A stretch of DNA of 18,487 nt from Candidatus Nanopelagicales bacterium (GTDB taxonomy: Bacteria > Actinomycetota > Actinomycetes > S36-B12 > UBA5976), in assembly GCA_021742025.1 (NCBI GenBank), contig JAIOWT010000012.1, forward strand, positions 1 to 18,487. Direction: 5' to 3'. Both the position numbers and the translations under genes were made by a program. The notes beneath the pieces were generated by a model. It did no database searches and was not told where the DNA came from. It saw only the letters and a program-made list of their open reading frames with translations. Numbering within the stretch: position 1 is the stretch's first letter; each line of letters starts with the position of its first letter. Below, piece by piece: positions 8,169 to 14,523 of this stretch.

Positions 8169-9344
8169 CTACTTACCTGCAGCTAGTTGGGCAACGCGAC
8201 GAGCCGCATCATCCATAGTTTCAACACGTTCAATTAGTGCAATTCCAGATTCATCGAGAATGCGACGGCCTTCGACTGCATTGTTTCCATCAATGCGGCA
8301 AACAATTGGCTTGGTAATCGGTTCGCCACGTTCAGCGAGCATTGCCACAGCCTGCACAATTCCATTTGCAACTGCATCGCATGCAGTGATTCCACCGAAG
8401 ACGTTTACGAAAACGGCCTTTACTTCAGGATCTCCTAAGACAATGTCCAAACCATTGGCCATAACCTGTGCGCTAGCGCCGCCGCCAATGTCAAGGAAGT
8501 TTGCTGGCTTTACTCCACCAAACTCTTCACCCGCGTATGCAACAACATCCAACGTAGACATCACTAATCCGGCACCATTGCCAATGATTCCGACTTCGCC
8601 CTGAAGTTTTACGTAGTTCAAATCAAATTCTTTTGCACGCAATTCAATTGGATCAGTTTGCGCGTTATCAATAAGTGCTAAATGTGATTCATGGCGATAC
8701 TGAGCATTGTCATCAAGTGAAACTTTGCCATCTAAGGCGAGTACTCGGCCGTCAGTAATTTTTGCAAGTGGATTGACTTCCACCAGTGTTGCATCTTCTT
8801 CAACTAAAACTTTCCAAAGACTCTGCAACATTTCAATTACTTGATCCCGAACTTCAGCAGGGAACTTTGCCGCATCCGCAATCTCAGTTGCTTTTTCAAG
8901 TGTGCAACCAACCAATGCATCAACACGAATCATTGCTAATGCGTCAGGGTTGTTTACCGCGACTTCTTCGATCTCGACGCCACCTTCAACGCTGGCCATC
9001 GCTAGAAATGTGCGATTTGTTCTATCGAGTAAAAATGAAACGTAGTACTCAGATGCAATGTCAGCAGCTTCCGCTACTAAAACTTTATGTACGATGTGAC
9101 CTTTGATGTCGAGTCCAAGAATATCTTGAGCGCGGTCCTTGGCATCACTTGCGTTATCAGCAAGTTTGACGCCGCCTGCTTTTCCGCGGCCACCGGTTTT
9201 TACCTGAGCCTTAACAACAACAGTTGTTCCAATATCAGTTGCTACGGCTTGGGCTTCCTCAGGTGTGAAGCAAACTTTGCCGGGCACTACGGCTACGCCG
9301 TGCTTGGCGAACAATTCTTTAGCTTGGTATTCGTATAGATCCAC
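8169..9344 (-). CDS. sucC: Succinate-CoA ligase, beta subunit
   Basis: SucC is the ATP-grasp, nucleotide- and succinate-binding partner of SucD. The 391 residues begin [17 protein letters not shown], the family N-terminus. They show [15 protein letters not shown] (45-59), EVNPLAK (189-195), [11 protein letters not shown] (204-214), [20 protein letters not shown] and VFGGIT. Whether it prefers ADP or GDP cannot be read from sequence by eye. The start is GTG at 9342-9344. No good Shine-Dalgarno site precedes it, and an inverted repeat occupies the 39-bp gap to the upstream B12-binding gene. That gap suggests either readthrough from upstream or local control. The sucD gene follows after eight bases. 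Confidence 0.98.
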   Translation of the reverse strand: MDLYEYQAKELFAKHGVAVVPGKVCFTPEEAQAVATDIGTTVVVKAQVKTGGRGKAGGVKLADNASDAKDRAQDILGLDIKGHIVHKVLVAEAADIASEYYVSFLLDRTNRTFLAMASVEGGVEIEEVAVNNPDALAMIRVDALVGCTLEKATEIADAAKFPAEVRDQVIEMLQSLWKVLVEEDATLVEVNPLAKITDGRVLALDGKVSLDDNAQYRHESHLALIDNAQTDPIELRAKEFDLNYVKLQGEVGIIGNGAGLVMSTLDVVAYAGEEFGGVKPANFLDIGGGASAQVMANGLDIVLGDPEVKAVFVNVFGGITACDAVANGIVQAVAMLAERGEPITKPIVCRIDGNNAVEGRRILDESGIALIERVETMDDAARRVAQLAAGK

Positions 9345-9351
9345 GGTTTGC

Positions 9352-9379
9352 GGGTCACTCTCTCGCTAGCTTGTGACCC
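9352..9379. repeat. Inverted repeat in the gap between the B12-binding gene and sucC
   Basis: Seven-base arms GGGTCAC (9352-9358) and GTGACCC (9373-9379) flank 14 bases that include the palindrome GCTAGC. It fills most of the 39-bp gap and ends seven bases before the sucC GTG. It could be a protein operator, or an RNA hairpin placed where the ribosome binds. No T-run follows, so it does not look like a terminator. Confidence 0.5.
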
Positions 9380-9383
9380 AACT

Positions 9384-9788
9384 CTATCGAACGCTAGTTA
9401 CGCCTACGTTGGCGCGAACCCATTCAACAACATTTCCAATTGGAGTACCTGGGGTAAACACATGTGCAACACCTGAATCTTGCAACTGTGTTACGTCATC
9501 TGTTGGAATTACTCCGCCACCAAACACCACAATGTCAGATGCACCCTTGGCTGCCAGAAGTTCTATCACAGCAGGGAACAAAGTTAAATGTGCGCCGGAA
9601 AGAATTGACATGCCAATTGCATCGGCATCTTCTTGTATGGCTGTTTGGACGATTTGTTCTGGAGTTTGGTGCAGTCCGGTGTAGATAACTTCAAACCCAG
9701 CATCTCGAAGAGCGCGAGCAATCACTTTGGCTCCACGATCATGTCCATCAAGACCAGGCTTGGCTATGACAATTCGGATTGGGTTCAC
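9384..9788 (-). CDS. Cobalamin-binding small subunit of an acyl-CoA mutase (IcmB/MutB C-domain type)
   Basis: This 134-residue protein consists only of the B12-binding Rossmann domain of methylmalonyl-CoA-type mutases. The DxHxxG motif is D14-G-H16-D-R-G19, where H16 ligates cobalt. The second motif is S61-I-L63 and the third is GGG at 90-92. It lacks the large TIM-barrel catalytic domain, which must be encoded elsewhere. In Streptomyces coelicolor the isobutyryl-CoA mutase small subunit icmB lies close to sucCD and pcrA, as I recall, so an IcmB role is likely. A separate methylmalonyl-, ethylmalonyl- or hydroxyisobutyryl-CoA mutase partner is also possible. It lies 39 bp before sucC on the same strand. 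The product succinyl-CoA (if methylmalonyl-CoA is the substrate) would feed directly into SucCD. The GTG at 9786-9788 appears leaderless. Confidence 0.88.
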   Translation of the reverse strand: MNPIRIVIAKPGLDGHDRGAKVIARALRDAGFEVIYTGLHQTPEQIVQTAIQEDADAIGMSILSGAHLTLFPAVIELLAAKGASDIVVFGGGVIPTDDVTQLQDSGVAHVFTPGTPIGNVVEWVRANVGVTSVR

Positions 9789-9794
9789 ACCTAA

Positions 9795-9824
9795 TTAATA
9801 CAGGCAAATTGAAGTTCCTTGCAA
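9795..9824 (-). promoter_or_regulatory. Candidate promoter of the B12-binding subunit gene (leaderless)
   Basis: On the minus strand TTGCAA (9819-9824), an 18-base spacer and TATTAA (9795-9800) lie so that transcription would begin at or next to the GTG start, six bases beyond the -10. This is a weak match to TTGACA/TATAAT. The first hairpin repeat overlaps the -35 and spacer. Confidence 0.4.
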
Positions 9825-9831
9825 TTTGCCA
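9799..9831. repeat. Hairpin repeat, copy 1 of 2
   Basis: This is a 33-base unit with perfect nine-base arms GGCAAATTG (9803-9811) and CAATTTGCC (9822-9830) around AAGTTCCTTG. Copy 2 follows at a 41-bp period with 32 of 33 bases identical. It lies directly upstream of the B12-binding gene, over its candidate promoter. Confidence 0.85.
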
Positions 9832-9839
9832 CGAATCAG

Positions 9840-9872
9840 TACAGGCATATTGAAGTTCCTTGCAATTTGCCA
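9840..9872. repeat. Hairpin repeat, copy 2 of 2
   Basis: This unit is identical to copy 1 except for T at 9848 in place of A at 9807, which breaks one base pair in the arm (GGCATATTG, 9844-9852, against CAATTTGCC, 9863-9871). The 41-bp period is close to four helical turns, so the two copies lie on nearly the same DNA face, as expected of paired operators. Confidence 0.85.
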
Positions 9873-9877
9873 GAAAA

Positions 9878-9994
9878 ACCTGAAATCGACCTAATCTCTC
9901 GAAATACTCGGATATCCCTTGGGAATCGGAGTGGGTTATGTCACTTTGGCCACTGACACCACATTTTCATTTCCCAAAGGCTCAAAATTCAGGT
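9878..9994. other. Nested inverted repeats in the divergent intergenic region
   Basis: There are three nested complementary pairs. ACCTGAA (9878-9884) pairs with TTCAGGT (9988-9994). CCTTGGGAA (9917-9925) pairs with TTCCCAAAGG (9971-9980), with one bulged A. GTGG plus TGTCA (9931-9943) pairs with TGACACCAC (9954-9962), with a four-base bulge and a ten-base apical loop. The inner two make a coherent 18-bp hairpin with a 5x8 internal loop. It could be a structured leader RNA of the M23 gene or, on the other strand, a site upstream of the B12-binding gene. It matches no riboswitch that I recognise. The remainder of the region up to 10043 holds a TATAAC hexamer at about 10005-10010 and a small AAGCA/TGCTT hairpin (10013-10026). 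Confidence 0.4.
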
Positions 9995-10043
9995 AGAAAA
10001 GACTTATAACTTAAGCATTTTTGCTTCCGATAGGGTCTTAACT

Positions 10044-11063
10044 ATGAGCACAGAACCACGCGGTCGTCATCGCGCTGCGCGTCATGCTGCCCCAAAAAAG
10101 AAGTTTGTCTCCGGAAAGCACCTAGGTGCTTTGGTCAGTGTTGCTGGCATGAGTTCAGTTGTGGCAACTTCTGGATCAACAGTTGCCGGGGTCGTTCAAT
10201 CTGGTGACACCTCCGTTCTTGAAATTCCTTCCGCCGCCTTAATCGCTGCCGGCTCGCAGGCTCCCGTAGCTTCAGTCCAATCCAGCACCACGAGAGCCCA
10301 GGCCGCGAGCCGATCTGAAGATCGCCAAACTCTTGCTGAAGCGGAAGTGGTAGCCGCTGCTGCCACGGTTGATGATCCAACTAGCGATCCAGATGCAGTG
10401 ATCGATACCACCCCAACCGTTTCTGGTGTTGAGCGAAAGTCGCTGCAGGCACTTGCGTCATCAACAGATCAGTTAAGTACTTTGATTTCCCAAGCTCAGG
10501 ATCAAAAGAATCAACAGGCTCAAGTCCTTCTTGCAGAACAACAATCCATAATTCTTGAAAAAGAGCAGGCTGAAGCAGCGTTAGTAGCAGCTGAAAAGAA
10601 GTCAAAGGAATTGACTCGGCAAGAGCAGGCTCGCAAAGAAGCTGTAGCAAGCAAAAAAGAATTAGCCAGACAGCTAGGCGTGATCACGGAACCGATTGAG
10701 ACTAACTACCAACTCAGTGCTCGATACGGCCAGCGCGGCGGAATTTGGTCCGGCGGGTGGCACACTGGCTTGGACTTCAGAGTTCCAACTGGTACACCAG
10801 CTGTTGCAGCTGCCAACGGAACCATAATCTCAGCTGGCTGGGAAGGTTCGTACGGATACCAGATCCAGATCGACCATGGCAGCGGCTACATAACTACCTA
10901 CAGCCACCTTTCCAAAGTTATCTACAGTTCTGGTGAAGTAGCAGCTGGACAAGAAATTGGTAGAACTGGAACGTCCGGAAATACCACTGGGCCACATTTG
11001 CATTTTGAAGTTACAAAAGATGGGGAATTCATCAATCCATCGAAATGGCTTTGGGGAAACTAG
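10044..11063 (+). CDS. Secreted M23-family peptidoglycan endopeptidase
   Basis: This 339-residue lysostaphin-type zinc metallopeptidase is expected to cut peptidoglycan cross-bridges or stem peptides outside the membrane. A basic N-terminus (RGRHRAARHAAPKKK, 6-20) precedes a weakly hydrophobic stretch at 26-50 that acts as a signal peptide or anchor. Residues 50-130 are low-complexity Ala/Ser/Thr. Residues 131-210 are rich in Glu, Gln, Lys and Ala and look like a coiled coil. The M23 domain occupies 220-339, with zinc and catalytic residues H240 and D244 (HTGLD), H288 (YSHLS) and H318/H320 (GPHLHFE), so it should be active. The ATG is preceded by TAGGGT at 10031-10036, which can be read either as a weak ribosome-binding site or as a -10 for a leaderless transcript. 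It is divergent from the B12-binding gene and convergent with pcrA, one base apart. Confidence 0.93.
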   Translation: MSTEPRGRHRAARHAAPKKKFVSGKHLGALVSVAGMSSVVATSGSTVAGVVQSGDTSVLEIPSAALIAAGSQAPVASVQSSTTRAQAASRSEDRQTLAEAEVVAAAATVDDPTSDPDAVIDTTPTVSGVERKSLQALASSTDQLSTLISQAQDQKNQQAQVLLAEQQSIILEKEQAEAALVAAEKKSKELTRQEQARKEAVASKKELARQLGVITEPIETNYQLSARYGQRGGIWSGGWHTGLDFRVPTGTPAVAAANGTIISAGWEGSYGYQIQIDHGSGYITTYSHLSKVIYSSGEVAAGQEIGRTGTSGNTTGPHLHFEVTKDGEFINPSKWLWGN

Positions 11064-11064
11064 T

Positions 11065-13275
11065 TTAAAGTTTTTCTACCGGCGCATATCGTAAAAGTAA
11101 ACGCTTTTCGCCAGCACTCTTGAAATCAATTGTTGCTTCGGCTTTTTCATTTTGTCCAACCACCGAAATCACCGTTCCCATTCCAAACTTGTCATGTAAA
11201 ACCCGATCCCCAACTTCAAGCACCATAACCGGCTCATCCCGCTTTGGAGTTCTAGATGATCCCGCGCCAGATAACCCAAGTGGGCCTGGCTCTTCACCTT
11301 GTCGATCTACCAGTTCGGTTGGAATTTCTGAAAGGAATCGAGATTCTGGGTTGTAGTTTGGTTGACCCCAAGTAGACCTTGCCACCGCCCGGGAAAGAAA
11401 CAGGCGCTTCATAGCTCGAGTCATACCCACATAAGCCAGCCTGCGTTCTTCTTCGAGTTCTGTTGCTGAACCAAGTGCACGCTGATGTGGAAAAACTCCA
11501 TCTTCCATGCCAGTTAAAAACACAACTGGAAATTCAAGTCCCTTTGCGGTGTGCAGTGTCATTAGTGTGACTACTCCACCATGCTCTTCACCCGTTGGAA
11601 TCTGGTCTGAGTCAGCTACCAAGGAAACTCGCTCTAAGAAGTTCGAAAGCGTTGCTAATTCATCTGATTCACTGTCTTCAGCAAACTGTTCCTCGTATTC
11701 GCGAGTAACATTTTCCAGTTCTGCGATGTTCTCAACGCGAACTTCATCTTGTGGATCTTTGCTAGCTGTCAGCTCCTTGAGATATCCCGACGCCTCCATG
11801 GCTGCTGCCAAGATTGCACTAGGTCCAGCACCAGCCTCATCCAAGGTGCGAAGATTTCCAAGCAGTCTGTTGAATTCGGTAAGTGCAGTTGCTGATCTAG
11901 TTGGCAAGGTGTGAATTTCACTCAACCTATTAAGCGCTGCACTAAATGTGATTTTTTCCCGCCTCGCAAAACCTTCAACGGCTTCTTCCGCTTTATCTCC
12001 GATACCTCGGCGTGGAGTATTAAGAATCCTTCGAACCGAGACGTCATCTTCTGGATTAGAAACGGCGCGCAAATATGCCAGAGCATCCTTGATTTCTTTT
12101 CGTTCATAGAACCTTGTTCCACCTACGACTTTGTAGGGAACTCCCCGACGAATGAAAACTTCTTCCACGCTTCTAGATTGATTATTCGTCCGATAGAAAA
12201 CGGCAACATCTTTGTATTCAAAACCATGGTTATCAATCAAGTCCGCGACATTTGTGACAATAAAATCTGCTTCATGATGCTCATCATTCGCTGTGTAAAT
12301 AACTACTTTTTCGCCACTGCCTTCTGCAGTCCAAAGGCGCTTTGCAGGTCGGCCCGAATTCTTTTCAATAACTGAATTTGCACTGGTGAGAATATTTTGA
12401 GTCGATCTATAGTTCTGTTCCAAGACAACGGTTTCAGCGTTTGAATAGTCATGCTCAAACTCGACAATGTTTCGAATATTTGCGCCACGAAATGCATAGA
12501 TACTTTGGTCAGCATCGCCAACAACACAGAGTTCAGCTGGTGGTAATCCGTCTTTGCCTGTTCCTACCAATTCACGAATAAGAACGTACTGGGCATGGTT
12601 GGTATCTTGATACTCGTCAACTAAAACGTGACGAAAGCGACGATGGTAATGCTCGGCAACATCCGGAAACGCCTGTAGTAAAGCAACTGTGTGGCCGATT
12701 AGATCATCGAAGTCAACAGCGCTGGCTAACATCAAGCGGCGCTGATACTCGCCGTAAGCCTGCGCGACAGTTTGTTCTTGTGCAGTGATTGCCTTGCTTA
12801 TGGCATCTTCATAATCGATCAGTTCATTCTTCAAATTACTTATCTGTCCAAGCAAATATTTTGGACTGTATGACTTTGGATCGATTCCCAAATCCTTTGA
12901 AACCAAGGACAGCATTCGCACTGAATCCTGGGTGTCATAAATTGTGAAGGATGGCTTGAGGTTTAATCGCTTAGCCTCATTACGCAGAATTCGAACGCAG
13001 GCAGAGTGAAACGTTGAGACCCACATACTTCTGGCCTTAGGGCCCACAATATGGGCTACCCGCTCTTTCATTTCATTAGCTGCTTTATTTGTAAATGTGA
13101 TTGCCAGAATTTCGGTTGGTGCTACGTTTCGCTCCGACATTAAATAGGCAATTCTGCGAGTAAGTACCCGAGTTTTTCCTGAGCCCGCACCCGCCACAAC
13201 TAATAGTGGGGTGCCTGAATGCACAACAGCTTGGCGTTGCGGTTCGTTTAAATCATCCAGAAGCTGTGAAGGCAC
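11065..13275 (-). CDS. pcrA: ATP-dependent DNA helicase PcrA/UvrD
   Basis: This 736-residue superfamily 1A 3'-to-5' helicase acts in nucleotide excision repair, in rolling-circle replication and in clearing RecA or stalled polymerase. Motifs in order are the Q-motif NEPQRQAV (10-17) and Walker A AGAGSGKT (28-35). Then come Walker B DEYQDTN (220-226), motif III GDADQSIYAFRGA (253-265) and motif IV QNYRST (287-292). Motif V is TLHTAKGLEFPVVFLTG and motif VI VGMTRA. The C-terminal tail ends in the conserved VGDRVLHDKFGMGTV segment of the RNA-polymerase-interacting Tudor-like domain. Length is normal. The start is GTG at 13273-13275; an in-frame TAG four codons upstream excludes an extension. No ribosome-binding site is seen, but a -10-like TAGACT six bases upstream suggests a leaderless message. 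Confidence 0.97.
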   Translation of the reverse strand: MPSQLLDDLNEPQRQAVVHSGTPLLVVAGAGSGKTRVLTRRIAYLMSERNVAPTEILAITFTNKAANEMKERVAHIVGPKARSMWVSTFHSACVRILRNEAKRLNLKPSFTIYDTQDSVRMLSLVSKDLGIDPKSYSPKYLLGQISNLKNELIDYEDAISKAITAQEQTVAQAYGEYQRRLMLASAVDFDDLIGHTVALLQAFPDVAEHYHRRFRHVLVDEYQDTNHAQYVLIRELVGTGKDGLPPAELCVVGDADQSIYAFRGANIRNIVEFEHDYSNAETVVLEQNYRSTQNILTSANSVIEKNSGRPAKRLWTAEGSGEKVVIYTANDEHHEADFIVTNVADLIDNHGFEYKDVAVFYRTNNQSRSVEEVFIRRGVPYKVVGGTRFYERKEIKDALAYLRAVSNPEDDVSVRRILNTPRRGIGDKAEEAVEGFARREKITFSAALNRLSEIHTLPTRSATALTEFNRLLGNLRTLDEAGAGPSAILAAAMEASGYLKELTASKDPQDEVRVENIAELENVTREYEEQFAEDSESDELATLSNFLERVSLVADSDQIPTGEEHGGVVTLMTLHTAKGLEFPVVFLTGMEDGVFPHQRALGSATELEEERRLAYVGMTRAMKRLFLSRAVARSTWGQPNYNPESRFLSEIPTELVDRQGEEPGPLGLSGAGSSRTPKRDEPVMVLEVGDRVLHDKFGMGTVISVVGQNEKAEATIDFKSAGEKRLLLRYAPVEKL

Positions 13276-13281
13276 ACCGAC

Positions 13282-13287
13282 AGTCTA
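13282..13287 (-). promoter_or_regulatory. pcrA: Candidate -10 element for leaderless pcrA
   Basis: TAGACT on the minus strand fits TANNNT and ends six bases before the pcrA GTG, placing the transcription start on the start codon. No -35 is recognisable. The 56-bp gap between pcrA and the divergent deacetylase gene must hold both promoters. Confidence 0.45.
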
Positions 13288-13297
13288 CGTAAGCACC

Positions 13298-13325
13298 CTG
13301 ACATGTGGAGTTTTGGCATTAAAGA
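13298..13325 (+). promoter_or_regulatory. Candidate promoter of the PIG-L deacetylase gene
   Basis: CTGACA (13298-13303), a 16-base spacer and TAAAGA (13320-13325) put the predicted start point at the GTG of 13332. The -35 is a good match and the -10 a poor one, so this is tentative. Confidence 0.3.
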
Positions 13326-13331
13326 AATAGA

Positions 13332-14087
13332 GTGGACGGCGTGAGTAATGAATCAAACGAGCGAATTGAAATCCCTGAAGGTGTAACTCGAGCACTGGTT
13401 GTAACCGCGCATCCTGATGATGTTGATTTTGGTGCAGGTGGAACCATTATGGCTCTGGTTAAAGCTGGAGTGAATGTCACATTCTGCATCTGCACCGATG
13501 GCGATGCCGGTGGATTTGATGACGCTACTGATCGTTCTGAGATTCCCGCAATCCGTAGAGCTGAGCAGGAATCGGCGGCTTCAGTTTATGGAGTAACCGA
13601 TGTGCGCTTTCTTGGTTATCAAGATGGCTATTTAGAACCAAGTCATGATTTGCAGCGCGACATTGTGCGCGTAATGCGTCAAGTTCGGCCGCAGTTGGTA
13701 ATCACGCAATCCCCAGAGCGAAACTGGGAACGCCTTCCAGCCAGTCATCCCGATCACATGGCAGCTGGTGAAGCCACTTCGCGCGCACTATATCCAGCGG
13801 TGCGAAATCCTTATGCCTATCCGGAGTTGCGCACGCAAGAAGGACTAGAAGCCTGGACTGTTAATTGGCTTTGGCTCCAGGGGCATGTTGAACCAAATCA
13901 TTGGATCGATACAACAGAATTCTTTAGTCGCAAAGTGCAGGCGCTGGTGGCACATGCCAGTCAAACTTCCCACATGGAAGATCTCGAAGGAATGCTTCGC
14001 GGTTGGGGTGAGTCACTCGCGGAAACTGGCGGCCTTGAATCAGGACGAATTGCCGAAGCTTTCCGGCAAATTAAGTTACCGGATTAA
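13332..14087 (+). CDS. PIG-L/LmbE-family zinc N-deacetylase
   Basis: This 251-residue protein belongs to the family that removes acetyl groups from N-acetylglucosamine-type conjugates; MshB and Mca of mycothiol metabolism are members. The zinc and catalytic residues are present: H27, D29 and D30 in TAHPDDVDFGAGGT, and the third ligand H142 in SHPDHMAAG. It is shorter than MshB (about 300 residues) and has AHPDDVDFG where MshB has AHPDDE, so it is probably another subgroup whose substrate is unknown. Translation could begin at GTG 13332 or at GTG 13341 (MSNESNERIE); I kept the longer form without strong evidence. It is divergent from pcrA, and its end overlaps the convergent membrane-protein gene by four bases. 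Confidence 0.88.
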   Translation: MDGVSNESNERIEIPEGVTRALVVTAHPDDVDFGAGGTIMALVKAGVNVTFCICTDGDAGGFDDATDRSEIPAIRRAEQESAASVYGVTDVRFLGYQDGYLEPSHDLQRDIVRVMRQVRPQLVITQSPERNWERLPASHPDHMAAGEATSRALYPAVRNPYAYPELRTQEGLEAWTVNWLWLQGHVEPNHWIDTTEFFSRKVQALVAHASQTSHMEDLEGMLRGWGESLAETGGLESGRIAEAFRQIKLPD

Positions 14088-14434
14088 AGCGCGTAAGCAA
14101 TAACGATATTTGTTAGCGTTAATGCACCAATCAGTGCCCAGTAAAGCTTTTGCTCTGCCTTACGCTTACCGATTGAATACATCGCAATAATTGCAATCGC
14201 GATGATTAGCTTGATGGCGATCTTGGTGTGATCAACTACGTAATCACTATCCAGTGAACCAGATTCATGTAGGCCAACAAGTAATACACCTGTTAAAAGT
14301 TGAGTGCTGGCACCATGCAGCATCGCGACATTGACGCCAAATGTCTTCTTGGCAAGTTCTTTGAAGAATCCGTAACCAATCGCAACGATTCCTACGAAGT
14401 GAAGTACAACCAGTGCTTTATAAAGAATATCCAT
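14084..14434 (-). CDS. Small four-helix membrane protein downstream of guaA
   Basis: I do not recognise a named family. The 116 residues contain four hydrophobic helices at about 5-24, 36-55, 70-88 and 97-115. A His in helix 1 (LHFVG, H12) and a second His in LHGAS (H40) recall small heme or quinone-type membrane proteins, but nothing more can be claimed. The Lys/Arg-rich loop GKRKAEQK (89-96) lies between helices 3 and 4. The frame is open ten codons further upstream to a GTG. I chose the ATG at 14432-14434 because AGGA lies eight bases before it and the hydrophobic helix then starts at once. It lies 75 bp after guaA on the same strand, behind a strong hairpin, and overlaps the convergent deacetylase gene by four bases. 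Confidence 0.75.
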   Translation of the reverse strand: MDILYKALVVLHFVGIVAIGYGFFKELAKKTFGVNVAMLHGASTQLLTGVLLVGLHESGSLDSDYVVDHTKIAIKLIIAIAIIAMYSIGKRKAEQKLYWALIGALTLTNIVIAYAL

Positions 14435-14442
14435 CGAACTAT

Positions 14443-14446
14443 TCCT
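14443..14446 (-). promoter_or_regulatory. Ribosome-binding site that fixes the start of the small membrane protein
   Basis: AGGA on the minus strand lies eight bases before the ATG at 14432-14434, supporting that start over the GTG ten codons upstream. Confidence 0.6.
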
Positions 14447-14485
14447 GTCCGGCGCTAAACGCACCTGTACCCATCTGTATTTACT

Positions 14486-14523
14486 TTGAATGGGAATTTC
14501 GGCTACGCCTTATTCCCATTCAA
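14486..14523 (-). terminator. guaA: Hairpin overlapping the end of guaA, probable terminator or attenuator
   Basis: Perfect 12-base arms TTGAATGGGAAT (minus strand of 14512-14523) and ATTCCCATTCAA (14486-14497) flank a 14-base loop that itself contains a GGC/GCC mini-stem. The upstream arm is made of the last codons of guaA (Ile-Glu-Trp-Glu) and the first base of the stop codon. No T-run follows, so it would be a U-less terminator, a partial attenuator before the small membrane protein, or an RNA-stabilising 3' structure. Confidence 0.6.

Noticed and set aside
8260..8604. 114-codon plus-strand open frame inside sucC
   Set aside because: It is antisense to conserved SucC motifs, and its Pro/Ser/Thr-rich composition is typical of reverse-strand shadows.
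9116..9128. CAAGAATATCTTG inverted repeat as a second copy of the mdh operator
   Set aside because: It lies within sucC coding sequence, the half-sites are in the opposite order, and it is likely chance.
9799..9872. Mini CRISPR array
   Set aside because: Only two repeats, eight bases between them, no cas genes, and each unit is itself a long hairpin over a promoter.
9915..9994. Cobalamin riboswitch (GGGAA, then GCCACTG, near a B12-dependent subunit)
   Set aside because: The GCCACTG-like box is on the strand reading toward the M23 gene, not the B12 gene. The downstream B12 box and the expected spacing and pairings are missing.
9878..10043. c-di-AMP (ydaO) riboswitch before the M23 wall hydrolase
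   Set aside because: Context fits, but none of the conserved ydaO blocks is present in the leader.
11911..12375. 154-codon plus-strand open frame inside pcrA
   Set aside because: It is antisense to the helicase core, with no start signal or recognisable domain.
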